NCBI RefSeq assembly: GCF_003130795.1
Contig: NZ_CP029359.1
Span: 1 to 64,000, forward strand
DNA: 64,000 bases
Reading direction: 5' to 3'
Origin: Azospirillum thermophilum
GTDB lineage: Bacteria > Pseudomonadota > Alphaproteobacteria > Azospirillales > Azospirillaceae
Below the pieces are notes generated by a model, which made no database searches, was not told the origin of the DNA, and saw only the letters and a list, made by a program, of their open reading frames with translations. Positions 7,901-14,163 of this stretch are shown in pieces. Every line of letters starts with the position of its first letter. Positions within the stretch are counted from its first letter, which is position 1. The position numbers and the translations under genes were made by a program.

Positions 7901-10873
7901 TCGGGCGAGGAGGCTCCCGTGTCGGAGGCGCCCGCCCCGGTCGAGGCGGCACCGCCCCTCCCTTCTCCGCCTCCCCCTTCTCCGCCCGCTCCGCCGATCG
8001 TCCTGAAGGACACGGAGAGCGGCCGCAGCATCTTCGTTCTGGTCGAAGCCTCGGACTCGCCGCAGGTCGTGCTGCCGAACTTCGTCCTCGGCCTGGGCCA
8101 GGAGCTGCTCGCCCAGGGAGAGATCCTCCGCTTCGTCCGCTGGAGCCCCGAGCTCAAGAAGTTCGTGCTTCTGCGCCGGGACGAGCTGAACCGGCTGTCC
8201 TGGGCCCCCCATGACTTGCGCCACCTGGAACTCCACTCCGTCCGCGACGAACCGCCCGTCCTTCTCGACGCGCCCTTCACCCCGGGACGCGACTGGCTGC
8301 TCGTCCCGGGAACGGTGCGGGCGACGCCCAGCGTTTCCTACCTGTTCGAGACCGACCTGATCATCGAGGCGCGCCGGCTGCGGCTCGGCACGGCCTTTGT
8401 GTTCCACGACGCCGACCCCCTGCGGCGGCCCTCCTGCGCCGGTGAGGAGGCGGCGGCATTCGAGCTGTACATGCAGGCTCTCCTGTTGGCCGACGTCCTC
8501 ATTCCCGCGTCGACGATGGCGGAAAACGACCTGCTCGGCTTCCTCACGCAGCACCAGCGCGCCGACCGGGTGCCGCTGATCAGGCGAATTCCCTTCGCCG
8601 CGGACGCTCCCTCTCCTGCGGGAGCCGCCGGGCCGGATGCGGTCCGGCGCCTGCGAGGTTTGCTGAGCGAGGCATCCGACAGTGCCAGGCACCCGACGCC
8701 GCTCTATCTCTGCCTGGATGCCGGGACGCCCAGCCGGGCTGACGTCCTGTTCGCCCAACGTCTGGCTCACGCCTTCGCGGTGAGAGGGATCGGCGTCGTT
8801 CCCGCTGCCTGGGACTGCGAAGCCGGGCGGCTGGTTCCTGCGGCGATGGCAGATCTTGCCCGTCTGGAGTTGGTGGGCGGGGCAGGCGTCTGGTCGGAAT
8901 GGATCGGCCCGCAGGAGACCGGGGCGCCGGGCTGGGTGGTCGTCCCCAGGGGCGTTCGCGGAGCGGCGCTTACAGGTCTTTCCGTCTACGCCAAGGCCAA
9001 CGGGTTGCGGGTCGCCGCCATCCTGACCGACGCCGGGGGCGCGTCCGAGGATGCCGGCCCCTGTTTCGAGGAGATTGCCCGCTTCGACAAGGTGCTGTGC
9101 GCATCGGACGGGGCCTTCGACGCTTTCTACCGTTTCCTGCTGTCCTGGCGCGGCAAGCTCTTCTGTGCCGAGGATCGCTTCAAGCGGCTGGCCTCGGCGA
9201 ACGAGATCCCGGAGCGGCTGCGGCCCGGTGCGCCCAGGCGGTCTGGGCCCGGCGCGCTCCGGATCCACGCGGTGGTCGAGCCGGGCTACGCCGTTCATCT
9301 CGGCCCGCTGGCCATGGCGGTGGCCGAGGCGGCACGGCAGGCGACCGGCGGCATAGCGCTCACCATATCCGGTGTGGCGCCGGATACGGCCCTCGCCGGC
9401 GCGCTGAAGGGCCATGCCGGCTTCGAACTGCGCTTCGACCAGGATCGCGACGGGGCGGTTGCCGGGCGCTGCCGGGAGGACGCGGATGTCGTCATCTCGC
9501 TCAGCGGCGATGGCGCACGAGCCCCGGCGGTGGCCGACAGCCTTTGGCTGGGCGTTCCCTGCCTCGTCCTGGACGAGGGGCCCGGCACGGCCGGCCACGC
9601 GCCTGGTCTGGTGCTGGCCAGCCTGCGGGATCAGGCGGCGGTCAGGATCGCGATCCTGAAGCTGCTGGATCAGGATTGGAGGAGCTGCCTCGCCCGCGAG
9701 GCTCTCGCCCTGCCGGTGCGGACATGGAACGCCTACGCGCGGGACATAGCCGTCGAACTGGCCACCGACCGGCTGGCGGAGACCCTGTGCGTACCGGAAA
9801 GGCGGATGCGGCGCGACATCTATGCGGCGCTGCCGAACCTGCGGCGGCGGCCCAGGCTGTCCATCTGCATCAGTACCTACAAGCGTGCCGGCTGGGTGGC
9901 GCTGAGCCTGCAGAACATCTTTGCGCAGATCGGTTCCCCGCGCTCCGATCTGGAAGTCCTGGTGGTCGACAATACCTCACCCGACAACACGCCGGAGGTG
10001 GTGAAGCCGTACCTGGACCGTCCGGACTTCACCTATGTCCGCAACCCGAAGAACGTGGGCATGCTCGGCAACCTCGCCGTCACCGCGCAGCGGGCGCGGG
10101 GCGAGTATATCTGGATTCTCGGCGACGACGATCTCACCCGGGCCGGCACGATCGACCGGATCCTCCGGATCCTGGACGAGCATCCTGGCATCGGCCTCAT
10201 CTACATGAATTACGGTTACAGCTCCGAGAACAATCCGGGCTCCATCACCGACCTCCAGGGTTTCCTCGACGGGTACAACACGCTCGAGCCGCCCGGTCCG
10301 GACGAGGTCGCTCCGGTCAAGCATCTGGCAGCCAAGTGCGAAAACTTCTTCACGGCGATCTACTCGCATGTCTATCGGCGGGACCATGGGCTGCGGTCCT
10401 ACTGCCAGGACACCAGCGGCCGCATCTTCGCGACCATGGTCTCCTGCGTCCCGACGGCCTACTACGTCCTGCACTACATGGCGGACGAGCCGGCCTACTG
10501 GATCGGCGAGCCGTCGCTCGTCGTCAATTCGAACGTGTCCTGGGTCGACTACGGCGCGATGCTGGAGCTGGAGCATCTTCCGAACTGCTGGGATCTGGCG
10601 GAGCGGGCGGGCTGCGACCCGGCGGAGGTGGATCGCCGGCGCGCCAACCGCCTGTGGCTCGTCGAGATGATGTGGCGTGAGCTTTTCGAGAACGACCGCG
10701 TCGGGAACAGCGCCTACGTCTCTCCACCCCGGCTGCTCCTGCGCCTGAAGCACCTGGGTGAACTCGACAAGTACATTCCCAACTTCCGGGCCATCTACGA
10801 CCGTGCGCGCCGGGAGGGCCATCCCGCCGCCCTGCTGCCGACGGAAGTCCTGTTCAGCGCCTTCGGGGGCTGA
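5000..10873 (+). CDS. Giant multi-domain glycosyltransferase with four DUF4214-like modules and C-terminal GT2
   Basis: About 1,957 residues. Domains in order: an N-terminal GT4-like region to ~380 (MASRIDLESIGRLPGIKF; GRPLLTGTNDTFRHIHKY), an unassigned linker, four DUF4214-like modules of ~69 residues from ~669 to ~930 (each with FVDGAYRAVLGR-type and ELVGSLFLSPEG-type motifs), a Pro/Ala/Glu-rich hinge (~950-1000), a second GT-like region, and a C-terminal GT2 domain from ~1620 (LSICISTYKRAGW, EVLVVDNTSPDNTPE, YIWILGDDDLTRAG, with the DDD metal motif). It probably adds several sugars to a surface polymer; DUF4214 is often found in secreted or glycan-associated proteins. The frame opens at ATG 4907, which would add a signal-peptide-like leader (MRALLLLIFVALEINSCG). 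I chose ATG 5000 because a cytosolic enzyme should lack such a leader and the 4907-4999 stretch looks like promoter DNA, but both Shine-Dalgarno sites are weak. Confidence 0.8.
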   Translation: MDNSSTEECKVHNIIRGAFINTAEEKCSIYESGRMVYNCINSSNVYTLDYFPIDKIDVGALASEGVVRLLDGTLDDEPPSYDFWIFNWHFITMASRIDLESIGRLPGIKFSILLEVEPGNPLRHVAIDVFDGYIALDPSTPATGKIFPFPRPLPGEPHRPAERNGIPVISSFGFGTPGKGFPLLVELVNREFDQAVVRVNIPPGTYTSSFDGIHGTAYPQYLAALCRRIAKPGIDVRFSYDFLSPDELLEWCSESDLNCFLYTRRQAGLSATTDQAILSGRPLLTGTNDTFRHIHKYIPPYPVMTLREALDTSAPSVRRLQQDWSSQSFTRTFERMLATFGIAAASGEKGDTPLQQSVRPLPVLVLSFEEAGGTSILFHETRLVDCLGRSGVYDVRLVRRDELDDFAAQDTGYRPAAVVVTGFRGDPGTLDSALPFVTGPKIILCGEAPEGGPVARGEDIFVLPRRPIIPYFTIGAARRPGPPRIWLIGFAADDSNLGEMLERISRDVGEAEVFVEAPGPVGAKLEIRLAALGWYHDPTRAVTVSVRSLPGDATAIIEEMAADSMAVFYHDPSRGEELESLACLALTTERPVVFTHAAPFPQFLGKGTCVEDVSFAEIMAMGVAAHIALYADFGEWQTFAGIDRILSQKIKVWPAMGILDSLPALEGDAFVDGAYRAVLGRIPDPAGYAHHLALLNGGMPKAELVGSLFLSPEGRERQTAIYGPIPGLDGLTALEGGAFVDGAYRAVLGRTSDPAGHAHHLALLNGGMSKAELVGSLFLSPEGQERHLQNRRPAAGTAGELPSLFGGAFVDRAYRAVLGRAPDPDGYAYHVARLKNGHSRAEMIGILFLSEEGLARQAAVHGPMAGLDELPVLEGATFIHRAYWGVLGRMSDPEGFAHHLALLDSGVSKAELVGNLFLSPEGLARQTAPDTRLPGADLLLALRDAHAPAVAEPLPSPPAEAPPSAEPSGEEAPVSEAPAPVEAAPPLPSPPPPSPPAPPIVLKDTESGRSIFVLVEASDSPQVVLPNFVLGLGQELLAQGEILRFVRWSPELKKFVLLRRDELNRLSWAPHDLRHLELHSVRDEPPVLLDAPFTPGRDWLLVPGTVRATPSVSYLFETDLIIEARRLRLGTAFVFHDADPLRRPSCAGEEAAAFELYMQALLLADVLIPASTMAENDLLGFLTQHQRADRVPLIRRIPFAADAPSPAGAAGPDAVRRLRGLLSEASDSARHPTPLYLCLDAGTPSRADVLFAQRLAHAFAVRGIGVVPAAWDCEAGRLVPAAMADLARLELVGGAGVWSEWIGPQETGAPGWVVVPRGVRGAALTGLSVYAKANGLRVAAILTDAGGASEDAGPCFEEIARFDKVLCASDGAFDAFYRFLLSWRGKLFCAEDRFKRLASANEIPERLRPGAPRRSGPGALRIHAVVEPGYAVHLGPLAMAVAEAARQATGGIALTISGVAPDTALAGALKGHAGFELRFDQDRDGAVAGRCREDADVVISLSGDGARAPAVADSLWLGVPCLVLDEGPGTAGHAPGLVLASLRDQAAVRIAILKLLDQDWRSCLAREALALPVRTWNAYARDIAVELATDRLAETLCVPERRMRRDIYAALPNLRRRPRLSICISTYKRAGWVALSLQNIFAQIGSPRSDLEVLVVDNTSPDNTPEVVKPYLDRPDFTYVRNPKNVGMLGNLAVTAQRARGEYIWILGDDDLTRAGTIDRILRILDEHPGIGLIYMNYGYSSENNPGSITDLQGFLDGYNTLEPPGPDEVAPVKHLAAKCENFFTAIYSHVYRRDHGLRSYCQDTSGRIFATMVSCVPTAYYVLHYMADEPAYWIGEPSLVVNSNVSWVDYGAMLELEHLPNCWDLAERAGCDPAEVDRRRANRLWLVEMMWRELFENDRVGNSAYVSPPRLLLRLKHLGELDKYIPNFRAIYDRARREGHPAALLPTEVLFSAFGG
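7004..7790 (+). repeat. Four in-frame DUF4214-like coding repeats
   Basis: The motif beginning gctttcgtcgacgggg or its variants recurs at 7004, 7211, 7421 and 7628, spacing 207, 210 and 207 bp. Units 1 and 2 are the most alike at DNA level and unit 4 is the most diverged. They lie within the giant glycosyltransferase gene. Confidence 0.85.
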
Positions 10874-10880
10874 GGCCGGA

Positions 10881-10908
10881 CGGCGGGGGACGGTCCCGTC
10901 TCCCGCCG
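10881..10908 (+). terminator. Hairpin after giant glycosyltransferase, no U tract
   Basis: Arms cggcgggggac (10881-10891) and gtctcccgccg (10898-10908) pair over 11 bp with one G-U, loop 6 nt, just after the stop codon. The absence of a T run makes intrinsic termination uncertain; it may protect the 3' end or do nothing. Confidence 0.3.
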
Positions 10909-10995
10909 CGGATCGTCACGCGCACGGAGCACCTCCCATCCGGCTTCAGGAGCGGGCGGGGCGGGTGCTGCTGGCCGGGAAAGGATACGGACGCA

Positions 10996-11790
10996 ATGAC
11001 CTCTCACGCCCTGACCTATTTCCTGCATATCCCCAAGACGGCGGGGACCAGCACGACCGAATACTTCTACGACTCTCTCCCCGCCGGGACCATCTGCCCC
11101 CATCGCCTGTGGGACGGGTTGATCACGGCCGGAGAGGACGAGCTTCGGCAATGGCGGGTCTACATCGGGCATTTCGGCGGCCTGCTGCCTCTGTGGCTGC
11201 GCGCCTGGCCGGACATCGTGACCGTGCTCCGCTGCCCGGTCGCCCGCACCATATCGCACATCAAGCATGTCCGGCGCGGCCCGGAGCACCCGCTTCACAA
11301 GCTGGCCCAGGGCCTGTCGGTCAAGGACTACTGCTTCCACCCGATCCTGTCGCGCTCCGTCGAGAACTTCCAGGCGCGCTATCTCGCGTCCCTGTCCTGG
11401 TCCCTGGACATCACCAGGACCGCCGAACCCGGAGCGAGGAACTACGGCGACGTGTCGGTGGCTTTCGAGGACGCGCTCCATTCCCTGCAACGCGGCCCCT
11501 ATCTCCACCGCTATGCGGAGAGAGCGCTGGAGAGCATGAAGGCCGTGGGCATCGCGGAGAACCATCACAGGACGCTGGAGCTGTTCGCGGCGGCGCTCGG
11601 CCTGCCGGGACCGAAATCCGAATACCGCGCCAACATCGGCGCCACGGCCGACAGCCTGGGGCTGGAGATCACCCAGGACGACTACGCCGCCATCGAAGCC
11701 GTCACCGAGATCGACCGCGCCCTGTACGAATGCGCCGTCCGGCTTTTCCAGCGGGCCTGCGCGGAGCATGGCATCCCCGACGCGGCATAG
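10996..11790 (+). CDS. Sulfotransferase family protein
   Basis: 264 residues. HIPKTAGTS at residues 11-19 is the 5'-phosphosulfate loop of PAPS-dependent sulfotransferases, and LRCPVARTIS at 78-87 is the 3'-phosphate binding stretch. It should transfer sulfate from PAPS to a hydroxyl of a carbohydrate in the cytoplasm before export; the acceptor is unknown. No transmembrane segment is visible. GGGAAAGGA precedes the ATG by about 10 nt. It follows the giant glycosyltransferase by 122 bp in the same direction and could be cotranscribed. Its composition is GC-rich like its neighbours, unlike the next sulfotransferase. Confidence 0.85.
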   Translation: MTSHALTYFLHIPKTAGTSTTEYFYDSLPAGTICPHRLWDGLITAGEDELRQWRVYIGHFGGLLPLWLRAWPDIVTVLRCPVARTISHIKHVRRGPEHPLHKLAQGLSVKDYCFHPILSRSVENFQARYLASLSWSLDITRTAEPGARNYGDVSVAFEDALHSLQRGPYLHRYAERALESMKAVGIAENHHRTLELFAAALGLPGPKSEYRANIGATADSLGLEITQDDYAAIEAVTEIDRALYECAVRLFQRACAEHGIPDAA

Positions 11791-11953
11791 CCGCGACCGA
11801 CCGGCGTCAACGGCGTCGTCGGCCTGTCACCGGGAGCGTGATTCCCGATCACCAAAGAATCACACCCCATCAGATCATCGACACAATTATAATTATCAAC
11901 AATGGAGAGATGAAAAATAAAAGGTTGCTAAAATTATTATATTCATCGCTGGC

Positions 11954-12604
11954 ATGCCTCGGAGCGGCTCGACTTTCAGCTTCAACGTCGTTCGCGAACT
12001 GTCGCTGCGGCGGGGCTCCCTTCATCAATTGACGACGCCGAGCGTTGCCAAGCTACAGGCCAGTGCAGGAAACGCACAAAACGCCATCATGAAAGCGCAT
12101 GATGCGGATGAAGAAACCCTGAATCTTGTCAGAAGCGGCACTGTGAAGGCAATCTGTACGATTCGGAATCCTGAAGACGCCATTGCATCCTGGATGGAGG
12201 CCTTTGGCGGTGATGTGGATATTCTGATTGCCAGTCTCTCGAAATGGTTCGAGCTTTATGATAATATTCGTGATCATGCGCTGGTCGTAGAATACCAGAA
12301 AATTTCTCAAGATACGGTTTCCGCTTGCGCAGTGATTGCTCGATATGTTTATCCGGACGTAAGTGACAGTGAGATAAAAGATATCGTATCACGTCACAAT
12401 CAAAAGGCAGTATTTGAGAGATCACACGCCTTGAAAAGGGACGATCCATCCGTCAGGGACGTTGTCTTCAGCTACCATGACCGGGAAACGCTTTACCACA
12501 GAAGGCATGTTTCCACGCTCGACCCGCGACCGGCTCACGAACGTATCGGCGCGGAAGCCGTCGAGAAGATAAGGCAGGCTTTTCAAGGCCGCTCCATCCC
12601 CTGA
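11954..12604 (+). CDS. Sulfotransferase-like protein, 5' end apparently frameshifted
   Basis: The only canonical start in this frame is the ATG at 11954, giving MPRSGSTFSFNVVREL, so the PAPS loop PRSGST would begin at residue 2, without the preceding beta strand. Immediately upstream the same frame reads KVAKIIIFIAG, exactly the missing strand, but a TAA at 11918-11920 closes it. One extra A in the A-run at 11919-11922 would join ATG 11910 to the frame as MKNKKVAKIIIFIAG followed by MPRSGST. CTIRNPEDAIASW is the 3'-phosphate site. So either the gene is broken or variable, the sequence has a one-base error, or it starts at an ATT. It is clearly AT-richer than its neighbours, which suggests separate origin. 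The likely role is sulfation of a glycan. Confidence 0.7.
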   Translation: MPRSGSTFSFNVVRELSLRRGSLHQLTTPSVAKLQASAGNAQNAIMKAHDADEETLNLVRSGTVKAICTIRNPEDAIASWMEAFGGDVDILIASLSKWFELYDNIRDHALVVEYQKISQDTVSACAVIARYVYPDVSDSEIKDIVSRHNQKAVFERSHALKRDDPSVRDVVFSYHDRETLYHRRHVSTLDPRPAHERIGAEAVEKIRQAFQGRSIP

Positions 12605-12680
12605 TTCCGCCTTTCAGCGCGGATCGTTCTTGACAATCATCCACACCGGGAATAAGAACAAACCATAAACACCAATTCTG

Positions 12681-12714
12681 CGCCCCGCGTGGCTCCTGCC
12701 GCGCGGGGCGTTTT
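12681..12714 (+). terminator. Rho-independent terminator after second sulfotransferase
   Basis: A perfect 9-bp G/C stem, cgccccgcg (12681-12689) with cgcggggcg (12702-12710), 12-nt loop, followed directly by TTTT. It separates the sulfotransferase genes from the tail-fibre-like cassette. Confidence 0.75.
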
Positions 12715-12770
12715 GCGTTCGGGGCGGGCACGCCGCCGACGAGCGCTTCCCACGACCGGAGACCGCCAGC

Positions 12771-13076
12771 ATGCCCGTTCTGCCCATCGACGACTTCGGC
12801 CAACGCATCCAGGTCCTGCTGCCGGGGACGCCGCAGGCCGTGACCATCGACGCGGCCTCACGCACCTCCCTTCCCTTCGGCGCGGACACCACCGTGATCC
12901 GGCTGGTTGCCACGTCGGCCTGCTTCCTGGCCTTCGGGCCGGCGCCGGTCGCTACGGCTGGCGACCACTATCTGCCTGCGGGGGTGCCGGAGTATTTCCG
13001 CGTCGTCCCCGGCATGGCCGTCGCGGTCGTCCGGGCCGGCACGGACGGCACGCTGCACCTGTCGGAGATGCTGTGA
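12771..13076 (+). CDS. Small phage-tail-region-like protein
   Basis: 101 residues, beginning MPVLPIDDFGQRIQVLLPG and containing FLAFGPAP, YLPAGVPEYFRVVPGM and a C-terminal GTLHLSEML. This layout resembles small proteins coded next to tail-fibre genes in alphaproteobacterial prophages; that is recall of a pattern, not a database match. No signal peptide or membrane segment. Its TGA shares its last A with the next ORF's ATG, so the cassette is translationally coupled. Its molecular role is unknown. Confidence 0.65.
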   Translation: MPVLPIDDFGQRIQVLLPGTPQAVTIDAASRTSLPFGADTTVIRLVATSACFLAFGPAPVATAGDHYLPAGVPEYFRVVPGMAVAVVRAGTDGTLHLSEML

Positions 13077-13192
13077 TGCTGCCTCGTTTCGGCCGACTCC
13101 TGGCCGGCATCCGCCAAGCCCTGCCGTTCCTGAGAACCCGCGCGGGCGGCGTCCTCGCGACCCGTGCGGGCGACCGCCTCATCCGGAGATGA
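13076..13192 (+). CDS. Arg-rich 38-residue peptide, unknown function
   Basis: Starts at ATG 13076, overlapping the preceding TGA by one base, and ends 6 bp before the next ATG. Product MLPRFGRLLAGIRQALPFLR followed by an Arg/Ala/Gly-rich tail. The tight packing between two likely genes supports it as a real coupled ORF. It is too short to assign. Confidence 0.5.
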   Translation: MLPRFGRLLAGIRQALPFLRTRAGGVLATRAGDRLIRR

Positions 13193-13198
13193 CCCGCC

Positions 13199-13834
13199 AT
13201 GTCCGAAACCGCCCTTCATGAACTGCCCGCCGCCGGCCCCCTGACCGGGGCGGAGATCGTCCCGGTCGACGACGGGACCGCCACGGTCCGGACGACCGTC
13301 GCGGCCATCCGGTCGGGCCTGGCCGTCCAGGGCCACGGCCACACGCCGGCCGATGTCGCGGGGCTGCAACCGGCGCTGGACGCCAAGGCGCCGCTCGCGG
13401 TCCCGGCCGGCTCCAGACTGAAGATCGGCATGTCGGCGGCAATCGCCGCGGGGCCGCACCGGCCCGAGAATGTGGGCGCAGTCGCCCTGACGGTGATGGA
13501 CGGGGGTGGCGACAGCGGCGTGTTCGTCGAGAACATCCACGACGGCACCTATTCCAGCCAGCAGGTCGTGTTCCGCACGGCCCAAGGGGGAATCTCCGCG
13601 ACCACGCCGCGGCTGCGGATCGCCCCGGACGGGTCGTTGCAGCACCGTGACGACGCCACAACGATCGTGGACGCGGCGTCGCACCTGGGGCTGCGCTCCT
13701 ACACCGTCGCCACCATACCGACTGCCTCGCCGGCCGGCCGCCTCGCCTTCGTCTCGGACGGGTCGTCGAACCGGCGGCTGGCCGTTGCGGACGGAACCGC
13801 CTGGCGTTGGCCCGACGGCTCGGCCGTGTCCTGA
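13199..13834 (+). CDS. Phage tail-fibre-like protein
   Basis: 211 residues. The N terminus ELPAAGPLTGAEIVPVDDG followed by VRTTVAAIRSGL matches the short adaptor motif typical of phage tail fibres and receptor-binding proteins. The middle part is Ala/Gly-rich (GHGHTPADVAGLQPALDAKA), and the C terminus (AGRLAFVSDGSSNRRLAVAD) resembles the closing segment of such fibres. It would be a structural, possibly receptor-binding, protein. No capsid, portal, terminase, lysis or integrase gene is nearby, so this is either a remnant or a domesticated fibre module. Confidence 0.65.
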   Translation: MSETALHELPAAGPLTGAEIVPVDDGTATVRTTVAAIRSGLAVQGHGHTPADVAGLQPALDAKAPLAVPAGSRLKIGMSAAIAAGPHRPENVGAVALTVMDGGGDSGVFVENIHDGTYSSQQVVFRTAQGGISATTPRLRIAPDGSLQHRDDATTIVDAASHLGLRSYTVATIPTASPAGRLAFVSDGSSNRRLAVADGTAWRWPDGSAVS

Positions 13835-13871
13835 CCTCCCGTCATCGATCCCCAATTCAAGGAGGGCCACC

Positions 13872-14144
13872 ATGCAGACGACCAAGCACCCCTACGAATT
13901 CCTGGTGCGCTGGGATCGCGGCGGAAATCTCGCCGGCGCGCACGCGCAGTTCCGCTACGTGACGCGGAGCGACGACGGCGCCATCGTCGGGGACTTCATC
14001 GGTCCGGCGGAGCCGGTGGGCGTGGCCGGTGCGGACGGCTTCCCGCTCGCCGACCTCCTGTCGGAGGTGCAGGCGTCCGCGCTCGCCGCGCTGGAGGCCG
14101 CCCGCGCCGAGCGTGACGCTGCCCTCGCCCGGGCTGCCGGGTGA
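13872..14144 (+). CDS. Small tail-region-like protein, unknown function
   Basis: 90 residues from ATG 13872, with ggaggg at 13861-13866 giving a clean ribosome-binding site; this is why I reject the longer frame from 13506. The sequence MQTTKHPYEFLVRWDRGGN leads into AHAQFRYVTRS and ends in an Ala/Arg/Glu helix. It is 37 bp after the fibre-like gene and completes the four-gene cassette. It converges on the next glycosyltransferase with only 19 bp between the stops. Confidence 0.6.
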   Translation: MQTTKHPYEFLVRWDRGGNLAGAHAQFRYVTRSDDGAIVGDFIGPAEPVGVAGADGFPLADLLSEVQASALAALEAARAERDAALARAAG

Positions 14145-14163
14145 ACGGAGGCTGACGAAGCGC

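Noticed and set aside
5834..9598. 1,254-residue minus-strand frame opposite the giant glycosyltransferase
   Set aside because: It mirrors a gene with clear GT2 and DUF4214 domains. Long antisense frames are normal at this GC content, and its composition is non-globular (Arg/Gly/Gln-rich).
12771..14144. A complete prophage
   Set aside because: Only small tail-fibre-like genes are seen; there is no integrase, terminase, capsid, lysis gene or attachment-site pair.
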